Source: a gamma proteobacterium HTCC2207 (GTDB lineage Bacteria > Pseudomonadota > Gammaproteobacteria > Pseudomonadales > Porticoccaceae). From it: 64,000 bases of DNA. The DNA lies in the NCBI GenBank assembly GCA_000153445.1, contig CH672399.1:278996-342995 (forward strand). The letters run 5' to 3'. The number at the start of each line of letters is the position of its first letter. The stretch's first letter is position 1. The notes under the pieces are model-generated. The model did no database searches, had not been told where the DNA came from, and was given only the letters and a program-made list of their open reading frames with translations. Of this stretch, positions 43,240 through 52,678 are shown piece by piece. Position numbers and translations under genes: made by a program.

Positions 43240-44991
43240 TTAACGAACCAATGGCTCTAAAAACTGAATCATTAGCTGCAGCGACTGTTGGCCGCGATAT
43301 TCGTTGATATCTAAACGATAGACACAGCGCACAAGGCGATGATGGCTACTTGGCCAGACTTCAGTATCGGCGTTAAACCAAATCCCGTCTATACCTGCAT
43401 AAGGTTGCTTTTGACCGGTTTCACTCACCGGTGCCAGTACCAGTTTTAAATGTTTCTCACCAACGATACGCTGCTGCAAAACCTCAAACTCGCCCTCAAA
43501 ACAGGGCTCCGGGAACAGCTGCCCCCAAGGGCCACTGTCGCGCAATAACTCGGCAGTTTGCATGGAGAGCTGTTGCTGGATTAATTCGCCATCGGTAGCA
43601 ATTTTGGCCTGCAGGTCGTCAGCGCTTAAAAGTTGCGCAACTTGACGCTGAAACGCCTCCTTAAAAGCGGGCAATTTATCTTCATCAAGACTGAGGCCAG
43701 CCGCCATGGCATGCCCGCCAAACTTACTGATCAGTCCCGGGTTTTGCGATGCAACTGCATCCAGCGCATCGCGGATATGAAGACCGGGAATCGAGCGAGA
43801 GGACCCTTTAAGCTGACCATTGTCACCGCGGGCAAAGGCAATTACCGGACGATGATATTTCTCTTTAATCCGCGAGGCTAGCAGCCCCACAACACCCTGA
43901 TGCCACTCCGCTTGAAACAAGCACAGTGCCGGCGGCACTTCGCCCTCTAATGACAGGGGAATCTGTTCGACAATTTTTAATGCCTCGCGCTGCATATCCT
44001 GCTCAATGACCTTGCGATCCTGATTTAGCTCATCGAGCTCTCGGGCAGTGTCCATCGCCAGTTGCGGATCACTCGTCAGCAGACATTGAATGCCCAGAGA
44101 AATATCATCCAGTCGTCCAGCTGCATTGAGGCGCGGGCCCAGGGCAAAACCTAGATCGGTTGCCACCAGTCGCTGAGGATTTTTTCCAGCGATGGTCAAT
44201 AGCGCCTTGATACCTGGACGGCATTGCCCGGCGCGAATACGCATCAGCCCCTGATGCACCAGAGCCCGATTAATCTGATCCAATGGCACCACATCGGCTA
44301 CAGTTCCCAGCGCCACCAAGTCCAGCCAAGTGGCCATATTGGGTTCAGCAATAGTGTTTTCATCAAACCAATTATCACGCCGCAATTGCCCACGCAGCGC
44401 ACTGAGCAAATAGAAGGCAACACCTACACCAGCAAGATTTTTTGTAACAAATGTGCAGCCGGGTTGATTGGGATTAACAATCGCCGCTGCATCAGGTAGC
44501 ACAGCACCCGGAAGATGGTGATCAGTCACTATAACTTGCATGCCCAGCGCATTGGCCTTTTTGACGCCATCGATACTGGAGATGCCATTATCCACGGTGA
44601 TCAACAACTGCGGCTCGCGCTCAGCAGCCAGATCGACAATCTCTGGGGTCAGGCCATAGCCATAGTCAAAGCGATTGGGCACCAGAAAGTCCACATGCTG
44701 ATACCCCATTGCCGTTAACGCGAGCACCATTAGGGCCGAGCTAGTAGCACCGTCGGCATCAAAGTCACCGACAATTAAAACGCGCTTTTGCTCGACCAGT
44801 GCAGCGGCCAAGATTGCCACTGCAGTATCTATACCGAGCATTGAGGAAGGGGAAGGTAAACAGGAGAGTTGGCGCTGCAGAGCCGCCTGCTGAGTAACAC
44901 CGCGCGCTAGGTAAATTCGCTTTAACAGCGGATCAAATTGTGGATCAAAATCGCCGTCAAGGGCATCAAACGTACGTGCTTCAATCAGCAT
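43240..44991 (-). CDS. recJ: Single-stranded-DNA exonuclease RecJ
   Basis: 5'-3' ssDNA exonuclease for recombination and mismatch repair. 583 residues with VGDFDADGATSSAL, TVDNGISS and VTDHHLPG (DHH phosphoesterase metal sites), ALGPRLNAAGRLDD, then the DHHA1 motif GGHAMAAGLSL and the C-terminal OB part (ERHLK-like GEKHLKLVLAP). It follows E. coli RecJ along its whole length. ATG 44991 chosen over TTG 45009. Immediately downstream of a DUF3094 gene and the bio genes. Confidence 0.95.
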   Translation of the reverse strand: MLIEARTFDALDGDFDPQFDPLLKRIYLARGVTQQAALQRQLSCLPSPSSMLGIDTAVAILAAALVEQKRVLIVGDFDADGATSSALMVLALTAMGYQHVDFLVPNRFDYGYGLTPEIVDLAAEREPQLLITVDNGISSIDGVKKANALGMQVIVTDHHLPGAVLPDAAAIVNPNQPGCTFVTKNLAGVGVAFYLLSALRGQLRRDNWFDENTIAEPNMATWLDLVALGTVADVVPLDQINRALVHQGLMRIRAGQCRPGIKALLTIAGKNPQRLVATDLGFALGPRLNAAGRLDDISLGIQCLLTSDPQLAMDTARELDELNQDRKVIEQDMQREALKIVEQIPLSLEGEVPPALCLFQAEWHQGVVGLLASRIKEKYHRPVIAFARGDNGQLKGSSRSIPGLHIRDALDAVASQNPGLISKFGGHAMAAGLSLDEDKLPAFKEAFQRQVAQLLSADDLQAKIATDGELIQQQLSMQTAELLRDSGPWGQLFPEPCFEGEFEVLQQRIVGEKHLKLVLAPVSETGQKQPYAGIDGIWFNADTEVWPSSHHRLVRCVYRLDINEYRGQQSLQLMIQFLEPLVR

Positions 44992-45055
44992 AGAATTGGT
45001 CCCGTTCAAAACAGCATATGGGCTTGGAGTACGTTCTGCAAACCCACTTTTTTAC

Positions 45056-45241
45056 TTAGATAAAGCCGGTATTTTTACCGATCAACCAGCTGACGCCACC
45101 CAGTACGGACACCACAACCCAGAGAACCGCAAGCAGTCTCAGAGGACGGAATGGCTGTCTCTCTGTACTGTTGTAACCGCTGTTAGTCACTGAACGAACG
45201 CGCGCTAAATCTTCGTCGGATAATTTGTTTTCTTCAGCCAT
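45056..45241 (-). CDS. Small single-pass membrane protein, DUF3094 family
   Basis: 61 residues: an N-terminal acidic-basic part (KLSDEDLARVRSVTNSGYNS), RQPFRPLRLL and one helix (LAVLWVVVSVLGGVSWLIG). RxPFRPxxL followed by the helix is the DUF3094 pattern found in Pseudomonas and relatives. GAGAG precedes ATG 45241 by about ten bases. Function unknown. It lies between recJ and bioD on the same strand, 24 bases from bioD. Confidence 0.7.
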   Translation of the reverse strand: MAEENKLSDEDLARVRSVTNSGYNSTERQPFRPLRLLAVLWVVVSVLGGVSWLIGKNTGFI

Positions 45242-45265
45242 TTTTCTGCTCTCTATAGAACTGTT

Positions 45266-45946
45266 TTATTGCCCCGGGACAGTGAGAAAGTCCGCCACCC
45301 GCTCTGCTGACAGATCATCCAATCTCGGCACAGTGCCCAAACAGGGCTCATTAATGCATTGCTTAAGTGTATCAATATTCTCCTGCAAGCGGGGCATCTC
45401 TGGGTCGAGAATATTCGCCACCCAGCCGGCAATCTGCAACCCATCGCGACGGATCGCCTCCATCGTCAGCAGCGAATGATTGAGACAGCCGAGACGCATA
45501 CCCACTACTACTATTACGGCGCACTCCAGCTCTCGGGCCACATCGGCAAGTGTTTCCCGTGAATTAATCGGTACCCGCCAACCGCCAGCCCCTTCCACGA
45601 CCACCGTATCCACCGGCATCAGAGAAACCCCACGGCAATAACCCACCAATCGGGAGGCCGACATGCGCAAACCGGCCTCAGCTGCGGCTATATGGGGCGC
45701 AATGGCTGGCTCTAGGGCAACCGGATTGATCTGTTGATAGGACAGTTTATGACTGGCCGCAGCCTGCAGTTGCAGTGCATCACTATTGGTCATGCCCTGC
45801 TCGGTAACCTCACAACCAGCGGCCACAGGTTTAATCGCAGCAGTACGCAGACCCTGTTGATTGGCTGCAGCCAAAAAGCCGCAGGCGACAACCGTTTTGC
45901 CCACATCTGTATCTGTACCTGTAATAAATAACCACTGTTTTGCCAT
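45266..45946 (-). CDS. bioD: Dethiobiotin synthetase
   Basis: Closes the ureido ring of dethiobiotin from diaminopelargonate, CO2 and ATP. 226 residues with P-loop TGTDTDVGKTVV, KPVAAGCE, VEGAGGWRVPI and a late NILDPEMPRL. Last of the bio genes in this operon, 21 bases after bioHC. Family-typical length. Confidence 0.93.
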   Translation of the reverse strand: MAKQWLFITGTDTDVGKTVVACGFLAAANQQGLRTAAIKPVAAGCEVTEQGMTNSDALQLQAAASHKLSYQQINPVALEPAIAPHIAAAEAGLRMSASRLVGYCRGVSLMPVDTVVVEGAGGWRVPINSRETLADVARELECAVIVVVGMRLGCLNHSLLTMEAIRRDGLQIAGWVANILDPEMPRLQENIDTLKQCINEPCLGTVPRLDDLSAERVADFLTVPGQ

Positions 45947-45967
45947 GCTGCCCTATCTACCCTGTTG

Positions 45968-47563
45968 TTATCTGATCGCGCGGACGCGAATAATTTCCCA
46001 GGTCGCCGGAATAGTGCCATCGGCCTGTCGGTAATCTTCATAGGCAGCATAGAGCGCCTTTAAACTCTGCTTGCCGGTCACCGTATTGAGCTTGCCAGCA
46101 TTGTTATTGTGCGCGCCGACATTTTTTAATTCCATCAATATTTCACGCACCGAACTGTGTTGTTGAAGCTGATTATCCGTCTCTAATTGAATCTGACTAA
46201 ATCCTGCCTGCTCAAGAGCAGAGCGCCAGTCGCCAACCCCATAGAAACGATTAACATGTACCTCAGAATCAACCTGCTGCCAGGCAACTCGCAGCTCAGA
46301 TAAGGTCTCGGGGCCGGGTACGGCAAAAAAAAGTTGCCCGCCAGGCTTAAGCACACGCGATAATTCTCCACAGAGGCGCGGCAAATCAGCGCACCACTGC
46401 AGCGCAAAATTAGAAAAAATAAGGTCTTGAGACTGGTCTGCAAGCGGCAGGTCCTCAGCATCACCGCAGAGCCAATGACCTTCGGGGTACTGATTAGATG
46501 CATAGGCAAGCATTGCCGGAGAGAGATCCACACCAGTCACCTTGGCGCGGGGAAACTGAGTCTGTAACTGTGCACAGTGATAACCTGTACCACAACCTAG
46601 ATCGATCAGGCTGGCCAGCCCTGCATCTGCGGCCATTGTCGAGATCAACTGTTCACCCACCTGATGCTGCAACAGAGCTGCGCGATCATATTTATGGGCC
46701 GCACGACCAAAGGATTGCGCCACCTTAGCCTTATCCAAGGCATAGAGTTGGCGCGCTAAAAAGTTTTTGATCTTTTCAATAACAGTCTCTGGCTGGGTCA
46801 AGTGCGGCAAATGACCTGCACCCGCGATAATATTCACCTCTATTTTGCTATTTAGGCTGGCAATCCGCGCGCCACTGGCAACCGGCACCAAGGCGTCGCC
46901 CTGTCCCAATAGCATCAACGCTGGGCACTGTAACTGAGTCAGTCCAGACTGATTATCGATGTCGCCAAGCAGCGTCAACAACTGAACACCGCTGTGACTA
47001 TCGAGGCAGACCTGCATGCTACGCAACTGACGTATTAACTGCCGCTGCTGCTTATCACCCTGAGCTTGCAGAGCTGCAAAACGCTTCAGACACTGGTCTT
47101 CATTCTGATTATAGTTATCGAGAAAACCGAGATATAGCGCCTTATCCAAAGCCGTCGGATTGGCTTCACTGGCGACAAAATGACTGTTGCTCGACAGCGT
47201 CACCAATCCTGCGACACGCTGCGGATAGCGCGCCGCAAATCCACAACTCAGCATGCCTCCAAGGGATAGACCAATCAAGTAACAGCGCTCGGGGAGCAGC
47301 TCGGCCATCCACTGGTAGAGGCCGGCTGAAGAATAATTTTGCACGGTTGGCGACTGCGCAAAACCCGGTAGGTCGAGGGTCATAACATCGGCAAACTGAC
47401 GCAACTGCTGAGGTAGCTGCGCCCAGATTTGGCTGTCCATTCCCCAGCCGTGCAGCAACACCAGCGGCTGCGTATAGAGACGCATGCCAGTACAAGGATA
47501 GTCAGTCAAAGCAGGATTGTTAGAAGAGAGAACCGGCGACGGTGCTGCAATAAAAGCATTCAT
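45968..47563 (-). CDS. bioHC: BioH-BioC fusion: pimeloyl-ACP esterase and malonyl-ACP methyltransferase
   Basis: 531 residues joining two steps of pimelate synthesis. The N-terminal half (about 30-270) is a BioH-like hydrolase with IGLSLGGML (Ser100), GQGDALVP (Asp223) and GAGHLPH (His251). The C-terminal half (about 275-531) is BioC with FGRAAHKYD, LIDLGCGTGYH for S-adenosylmethionine (319-329) and SNFALQWC. BioC masks malonyl-ACP with a methyl ester to start the chain; BioH removes the ester at the end. ATG 47563 overlaps the bioF stop by one base. Fusions of this kind occur in some gammaproteobacteria. Confidence 0.9.
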   Translation of the reverse strand: MNAFIAAPSPVLSSNNPALTDYPCTGMRLYTQPLVLLHGWGMDSQIWAQLPQQLRQFADVMTLDLPGFAQSPTVQNYSSAGLYQWMAELLPERCYLIGLSLGGMLSCGFAARYPQRVAGLVTLSSNSHFVASEANPTALDKALYLGFLDNYNQNEDQCLKRFAALQAQGDKQQRQLIRQLRSMQVCLDSHSGVQLLTLLGDIDNQSGLTQLQCPALMLLGQGDALVPVASGARIASLNSKIEVNIIAGAGHLPHLTQPETVIEKIKNFLARQLYALDKAKVAQSFGRAAHKYDRAALLQHQVGEQLISTMAADAGLASLIDLGCGTGYHCAQLQTQFPRAKVTGVDLSPAMLAYASNQYPEGHWLCGDAEDLPLADQSQDLIFSNFALQWCADLPRLCGELSRVLKPGGQLFFAVPGPETLSELRVAWQQVDSEVHVNRFYGVGDWRSALEQAGFSQIQLETDNQLQQHSSVREILMELKNVGAHNNNAGKLNTVTGKQSLKALYAAYEDYRQADGTIPATWEIIRVRAIR

Positions 47564-48738
47564 TAGATTGCCGCCCTGAGGTTGAGACTATCCAATGCTG
47601 CTACTAACTGATCGACCTGTTCTTCGCTGTGATCGGCGGAAAACGTAATCCGCAATCGACCGGTGCCCACAGGCACAGTAGGCGGACGAATAGCACCGAC
47701 CAAAAATCCTGCGTCACGCAATGATTGGCCCACCTGCATAACCTTTGCATCATTATTAATCAACACTGGCTGAATTGGCGTATTCGACCCCCCTAACTGC
47801 AGACCGATCTGCTCTGCACCACGCCTAAAACGGGTTACTAACTGCACCAACTTATCGCGGCGCCAGCTTTCTTGACGAACAATTTTTAGGCTGGCGAGGG
47901 TTGCCGCAGCCACCGCTGGAGGCAGTGCAGTGGTGTAAATATAACTGCGTGAGAATTGAATCAGTGTTTCGATTAGCGCTTCGCTGCCGGCGACAAACGC
48001 GCCAAAGGTGCCAAAGCTTTTGCCCAGCGTACCCACCAATACCGGCACCTGTTTAAGGTTCATCCCTAGCTGCTCGACCAACCCACCGCCCTGCGGACCC
48101 AACACACCCACGCCATGGGCATCATCAACCATCAGCCAGGCATTATGCTTTTTAGCCAGCGTACTGATCTCAGACAGCGGTGCCAGATTGCCATCCATGC
48201 TGAAGACCCCGTCGCTGACAATCAGCTTGCGCTCCGCACTAGACTGTTCGAGACGCTGTTCAAGGCTGGCCATATCAACATGTTTATAGCGTTTAAAATC
48301 CGCTTGGGAAAGACGCCCGCCATCGAGTAACGAAGCATGATTAAGCTGGTCTTGAAGCACTAGGTCACGACGGCCAACCAAGGCATTAATCACCCCCATA
48401 TTAGCCATATAACCGGTTGAAAATAATAGCGCTCGCGGGCGACCTGTGTACTGAGCCAGCTGTTCTTCAAGCTTTTGATGAACCACAGAATGGCCGCTAA
48501 CCAGATGGGATGCACCGCTGCCGGTGCCATATAGATCCGCCGCCTGCTTAAGCGCCAGACTAATATCCGGATGGCTGGCAAGACCCAGATAGTCATTGCT
48601 GCAAAAATTAATTAACGACCGACCCTCAACCGACAGAGTCGAGGAACAGCCGGAGGCGACATTGAGACGCGTACGATAGAGGTGCTCTTCACGACGCAGA
48701 TTTAACTGTGCCTGAAGTGTCGCGTCCATAGAGTTCAT
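47563..48738 (-). CDS. bioF: 8-amino-7-oxononanoate synthase
   Basis: PLP enzyme condensing pimeloyl-ACP with alanine. 391 residues with CSNDYLGLASHP, GSGASHLVSGHS, DDAHGVGVLGP for the cofactor and GTLGKSFGTFGAFV with the Schiff-base Lys. It starts eight bases after bioB and overlaps bioHC at its stop. Confidence 0.94.
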   Translation of the reverse strand: MNSMDATLQAQLNLRREEHLYRTRLNVASGCSSTLSVEGRSLINFCSNDYLGLASHPDISLALKQAADLYGTGSGASHLVSGHSVVHQKLEEQLAQYTGRPRALLFSTGYMANMGVINALVGRRDLVLQDQLNHASLLDGGRLSQADFKRYKHVDMASLEQRLEQSSAERKLIVSDGVFSMDGNLAPLSEISTLAKKHNAWLMVDDAHGVGVLGPQGGGLVEQLGMNLKQVPVLVGTLGKSFGTFGAFVAGSEALIETLIQFSRSYIYTTALPPAVAAATLASLKIVRQESWRRDKLVQLVTRFRRGAEQIGLQLGGSNTPIQPVLINNDAKVMQVGQSLRDAGFLVGAIRPPTVPVGTGRLRITFSADHSEEQVDQLVAALDSLNLRAAI

Positions 48739-48746
48739 TGAGGGAG

Positions 48747-49802
48747 CTAACCAGCACGATAAAACTGTGAATCAGTCTTAACGTCCGCAAGCGTTTGATG
48801 CAACTCAGCTTCCTGCTCGTCGTTACTTTTATCCACATGAAAAGGCTCAGGCGAAATACCCAGACGCTCAAATAGCTGCATGTCTGTGTTCGCCTTAGGG
48901 TTTGGCGTCGTGAGCAATTTCTCGCAATAGAAAATCGAATTAGCGCCCGCCATAAAGGCCATGGCCTGCATCTGCTCATTCATATCTTCGCGGCCAGCCG
49001 AAAGACGCACATAGGACTTGGGCATCATCAAACGAGCGATGGCTATAGTGCGAATAAACTCAAAGGGATCCAGATCCGCCTGATCGGCCATGGGCGTTCC
49101 CGCTACTTTAACCAACATATTGATCGGCACAGATTCCGGATGCCGCGGCAAATTAGCCAGCTCCATCAACAGCCCGGCCCGATCCTGCTGCTCTTCACCC
49201 ATTCCCACAATACCGCCAGCACAGACTTTCATGCCCGAGTTGCGCACATTAGCTAGGGTGTTGATGCGGTCTTGATAGGTTCTGGTGGTAATTACCTCGC
49301 CGTAGAATTCTTTAGAGGTATCGAGATTATGGTTGTAGTAGTCGAGACCGGCACTGGCCAGCTTCTCTGACTGCTCTTCGCTAAGCATACCCAGTGTCAT
49401 GCAAGTTTCCAGACCCAGGGCCTTCACTTCACGAATCATATGCGCGACTTTTGGAATATCGCGATCGTGGGGAGAGCGCCAGGCGGCACCCATACAGAAA
49501 CGGCTAGAACCACTGGCTTTGGCTACTTTGGCCGCCTCAATCACCGCCTCGATTTCGAGTAGTTTTTCTTTTTCCAGACCGGTGTCGTAGCGAGCGCTCT
49601 GGGGGCAGTACTTGCAATCTTCAGGACAGGCGCCGGTTTTAATCGACAGCAAGGTACTCAACTGCACCTGATTGGGATTGAAATGGCGACGATGCATCAC
49701 TTGAGCATCGAATAGCAGATCATTAAATGGCTGATTAAATAGCGCTAGAACTTCTTCGCGCTGCCAGTTATTGCGGATTGTTTTGTCCTGCGAGGCTGTC
49801 AT
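48747..49802 (-). CDS. bioB: Biotin synthase (radical SAM)
   Basis: Inserts sulfur into dethiobiotin. 351 residues with [17 protein letters not shown] (Cys59, 63, 66 for the radical SAM cluster), [16 protein letters not shown] and the second-cluster Cys and Arg residues of the family (RLSAGRE). ATG 49802 has GGAG before it and gives the normal length; an upstream TTG adds 21 residues. First gene of the bio operon. A promoter lies 36 bases upstream. No bioA gene is in this operon. Confidence 0.94.
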   Translation of the reverse strand: MTASQDKTIRNNWQREEVLALFNQPFNDLLFDAQVMHRRHFNPNQVQLSTLLSIKTGACPEDCKYCPQSARYDTGLEKEKLLEIEAVIEAAKVAKASGSSRFCMGAAWRSPHDRDIPKVAHMIREVKALGLETCMTLGMLSEEQSEKLASAGLDYYNHNLDTSKEFYGEVITTRTYQDRINTLANVRNSGMKVCAGGIVGMGEEQQDRAGLLMELANLPRHPESVPINMLVKVAGTPMADQADLDPFEFIRTIAIARLMMPKSYVRLSAGREDMNEQMQAMAFMAGANSIFYCEKLLTTPNPKANTDMQLFERLGISPEPFHVDKSNDEQEAELHQTLADVKTDSQFYRAG

Positions 49803-49837
49803 AGCCAAAACTCCATCATTGTCGGTCAGATCGGCCA

Positions 49838-49865
49838 ATGATAGAGCGACAGATTTCACTGTCAA
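49838..49865 (-). promoter_or_regulatory. Sigma-70 promoter of the bio operon
   Basis: On the minus strand a perfect TTGACA (49860-49865) is followed after 16 bases by TATCAT (49838-49843), with the bioB start about 36 bases beyond. No clear BirA operator (TTGTAAACC dyad) was seen. Confidence 0.6.
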
Positions 49866-49891
49866 CTTAATTTAAATCTTAGGGTTAACGG

Positions 49892-49928
49892 TGAAATTGC
49901 CAGCCGATGACCTCTGCTGGCAATTTCA
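49892..49928 (-). terminator. Long hairpin between the SDR and bioB genes
   Basis: A 13-base perfect inverted repeat (TGAAATTGCCAGC and its complement) with an 11-base loop. It follows the SDR stop (49965) on the minus strand and precedes the bio promoter, so it probably terminates the SDR transcript. No strong T run follows, so it could also be an attenuator-like or RNA-stability structure. Confidence 0.55.
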
Positions 49929-49964
49929 TTAAGAATCTCATTCAGAATTTAAAGAGCAGAGGCC

Positions 49965-50813
49965 CTATTTTTGCCCAAAGATATGCATTGATCTGGCCAT
50001 ACCCTTCTTTGCCCACTTAAACCACAGGCTCGGCAGCAAACGGAATGTTAAGTAAGCTCGAGCCCAGTTGCCGGGCACAATAATCAATGCCGGATTCTTC
50101 GCCACTTTATCGATGGCTTCTCGGGCAAACTCATCTGCCGGCATCGGCTGAAAGGCAGCCCAAAATTTAGTCACCTGCTCTTTAGTGATACCTGAACCCA
50201 GCTTGCCGAATTCACCACCGGTTAAAATGGGCGTTTGAATAGCACCGGGACAGAGCGCGCTGACACGAACACCGCGATACTCAGCCTCAATACGCAGCGC
50301 CTGAGACAATCCAACCACGGCAAACTTACTGGTGCTGTAGGGCACGGCATTGGTTGATGGAATCAGTCCCGCCATCGAGGCGGTGTTGACTATATGGCCA
50401 AAGCCCTGCTCAACCATTAGCTTATAGCAGGCTTGGACGCCATTGGTGACGCCGCGAACATTGACATCGAGGCTCATATCCCAGTCATTCACTTCTAGTT
50501 CATGAGTCATACCACCAACGGCAATACCGGCATTATTGAACAGGTAATCAAGACGCCCAGTCTTGGCCACAGTCTCATCTACCAGTGCTTGATAAGCTGG
50601 GTAGTCACAGACATCCAACTCTCTGGCCCACGCATTGCCACCATTGGCAACAATACTCGCCGCTAGCTCTTCGGCCAACACTAACTGTCGATCCGCCAAG
50701 ACAACCGTGCAGCCGCGGCTGACCAACTCCAGCGCCATAGTGCGGCCAATACCTGAGGCACCGCCGGTGATAATCGCTGTGGCGTCCTTGAAGACTCTAA
50801 TTTGATTGGTCAT
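49965..50813 (-). CDS. Short-chain dehydrogenase/reductase
   Basis: 282 residues, classical SDR: TGGASGIGRTMA for the dinucleotide, NNAGIA, a Ser in VNTASMAGL and YSTSKFAVV with the catalytic Tyr and Lys. The longer C-terminus (FRLLPSLWFKWAKKG) is a feature of SDRs acting on lipid-like substrates, but the substrate is unknown. ATG 50813 follows AGGGA. It is transcribed toward the bio operon and ends in the long hairpin. Confidence 0.82.
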   Translation of the reverse strand: MTNQIRVFKDATAIITGGASGIGRTMALELVSRGCTVVLADRQLVLAEELAASIVANGGNAWARELDVCDYPAYQALVDETVAKTGRLDYLFNNAGIAVGGMTHELEVNDWDMSLDVNVRGVTNGVQACYKLMVEQGFGHIVNTASMAGLIPSTNAVPYSTSKFAVVGLSQALRIEAEYRGVRVSALCPGAIQTPILTGGEFGKLGSGITKEQVTKFWAAFQPMPADEFAREAIDKVAKNPALIIVPGNWARAYLTFRLLPSLWFKWAKKGMARSMHIFGQK

Positions 50814-51246
50814 TACTGCATTCCCTAAATAGTAACCGGCACGCCGTCTAATGCAGCGTTACCCCTAATTTGATCAAACAGTTTACTGTCGCCGCGGCTA
50901 TAGAAACCGACTCACCGCAGCGGCTGATTAATGCGCTGGGTATTATGCACTGGGAAATCAATGAAGGCGATATGGTACTGAGTATACTCGGACCATACCT
51001 TCGATCGCTGCCGAATAAGGAGAGATTGCCACGGATGCTAGGATCAAAAAGTCCGCAAAAAAACCGTGAGAGCTTTACGAGAGCTTTGCGAATAATTTAT
51101 GCATTATTGAATCAGCAGAACTCAGGGTTTACGGCGCGTCAAACAGGCTTTTAAAGGCGATTCCTGTCTTGCCAATCTAGGCTAAAAAGGCTTAAATAAA
51201 GGACTATAAAAAGTCGAAAGAAAAAAATCAAAAAAGGAACAATCTG
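50814..51246. other. 433-base region between SDR and tatA
   Basis: Holds the divergent promoters of the SDR and tat genes. One plus-strand frame (50870-51154, TTG start, 94 residues, IETDSPQRLINALGIMHWEI) is open, but it has no recognised family and I do not claim it as a gene. It could be a decayed remnant. No strong promoter or dyad was seen by eye. Confidence 0.3.
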
Positions 51247-51444
51247 ATGGGTTTTGGATGGCAAGAATTATTAATTATTGCGGTAATTGTCGCGTTGGTT
51301 TTTGGTACTAAGAAACTGCGCAATATAGGCTCTGATTTGGGTGGTGCCGTAAAGGGCTTTAAAGAGTCTGTTGGCAGCGAACCTCAAGACCAAGCCGTTG
51401 CTGACAGCGATACGGCAGTCGAGAAAAAAGCCGTTGCTGAATAA
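51247..51444 (+). CDS. tatA: Twin-arginine translocase subunit TatA
   Basis: 65 residues: N-terminal membrane helix ([20 protein letters not shown]), the [10 protein letters not shown] hinge, an amphipathic helix with [12 protein letters not shown] and a charged tail. Forms the variable pore of the Tat system, which exports folded proteins. AAAGGAAC precedes ATG 51247. First gene of tatABC. Confidence 0.95.
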   Translation: MGFGWQELLIIAVIVALVFGTKKLRNIGSDLGGAVKGFKESVGSEPQDQAVADSDTAVEKKAVAE

Positions 51445-51447
51445 TTT

Positions 51448-51939
51448 ATGTTCGATATAGGCTTTTCCGAACTGCTGGTTATCGCGATCATTGCGCTTGT
51501 TGTGATGGGTCCCGAACGACTGCCTGAAACCGTGCGCACCATCAGCTTATGGCTGGGACGCATGAAACAGATGTTCTCCAGTGCCAGACAAGAATTGGAA
51601 AACGAAGTGGGCATGGATGAAATTCGTCGTCAGCTGCACAACGAGAAAATCATGCGCGACCTAGACGCAGCCAAAGAGAATATTGAAGCCACAGTTATTG
51701 ATACCCAAGCTGCAATCGAAAAAGAAATTTCAGATGCCAAGATCGCACATGAAAACGAACTATCGGACGCCAGAGCAGAACTGGATGAAGATTTAGAAGA
51801 CCCTGCGGATGAAGAACAGGATAAAGAGCAAGACAGAGAACAAGATAAAGAGCAAGATAAAGCGCCAAGTGAAGAACCCAACACCGACCCCAGCCAAGAC
51901 AATCCTGTAAAGCCGACCAGTGAAAAATCAGATGTCTGA
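51448..51939 (+). CDS. tatB: Twin-arginine translocase subunit TatB
   Basis: 163 residues: helix MFDIGFSELLVIAIIALVVM, the GPERLP hinge typical of TatB, a long amphipathic helix, then an acidic tail with a short repeat (DKEQDREQDKEQDK), encoded by a 12-base type of DNA repeat that may vary in copy number. Forms the signal-peptide receptor with TatC. Starts three bases after tatA. Confidence 0.93.
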   Translation: MFDIGFSELLVIAIIALVVMGPERLPETVRTISLWLGRMKQMFSSARQELENEVGMDEIRRQLHNEKIMRDLDAAKENIEATVIDTQAAIEKEISDAKIAHENELSDARAELDEDLEDPADEEQDKEQDREQDKEQDKAPSEEPNTDPSQDNPVKPTSEKSDV

Positions 51940-52678
51940 ATCAGAAACTCTCAGCAGCCAACCCTTTATGAGTCATGTGATCGAATTTAGAGATCGCATG
52001 CTGCGTTGCGTCGCCTCTGTGCTGGTTATTTTTGCCGGTTTATTCTCGTTTAGTAACGAGCTGTATCTGTATATCTCTGAGCCCATTCGCGAGTATCTTC
52101 CCGCCTCCTCAAGCATGATTGCCACCGAAGTTGCATCGCCCTTTTTAACACCCTTTAAGCTGACGCTAGTATTGTCCATGTTTGCCGCTATGCCCTACAT
52201 CCTGTTTCAGACATGGGCCTTTCTCGCACCTGGTCTGTATAAGCGAGAAAAGAAAATTGTGATACCGCTGTTTATCTCCAGCGTGGTTTTGTTTTACGCC
52301 GGCATGGCCTTTGCCTACTATGTGGTTTTCCCACTGGTATTTTTGTTCTTCACCAGCATTGCCCCAGAAGGCATTACAGTGATGCCGGACATTCGCAGCT
52401 ATTTGGACTTTGTACTCAAGCTATTTTTTGCCTTTGGCCTGAGTTTCGAGATTCCTATTGCCGTGGTGATCCTATCGTGGATGGGAGCAGTTGACCCAGA
52501 TAACTTGGCGAAAAAGCGCCCCTATGTATTCGTACTCTGCTTTGTCTTTGGCATGCTGCTAACGCCACCGGATATTATTTCTCAAACACTACTCGCCATA
52601 CCTATGTGGCTGCTATTTGAGATAGGTATCCTATTTGGCCGACTGGTTCGCTCAGAGAAAGAGCCGGCTCAACATTGA
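51932..52678 (+). CDS. tatC: Twin-arginine translocase subunit TatC
   Basis: About 248 residues with six helices. MSHVIEFRDRML is the cytoplasmic N-terminus that reads the twin-Arg signal; FLAPGLYKREKK, PDIRSYLDFVL and MLLTPPDIISQ are conserved TatC segments. ATG 51932 overlaps the tatB stop by eight bases; a GTG at 51920 is an alternative. Ends adjacent to, and convergent with, the acyl-CoA ligase. Confidence 0.93.
   Translation: MSESETLSSQPFMSHVIEFRDRMLRCVASVLVIFAGLFSFSNELYLYISEPIREYLPASSSMIATEVASPFLTPFKLTLVLSMFAAMPYILFQTWAFLAPGLYKREKKIVIPLFISSVVLFYAGMAFAYYVVFPLVFLFFTSIAPEGITVMPDIRSYLDFVLKLFFAFGLSFEIPIAVVILSWMGAVDPDNLAKKRPYVFVLCFVFGMLLTPPDIISQTLLAIPMWLLFEIGILFGRLVRSEKEPAQH

Noticed and set aside
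49803..49964. BirA operator at the bio operon
   Set aside because: No TTGTAAACC-type dyad overlapping the promoter could be found by eye.
50870..51154. 94-residue plus-strand frame before tatA
   Set aside because: TTG start, no family recognised and no ribosome site; possibly a remnant, left unclaimed.
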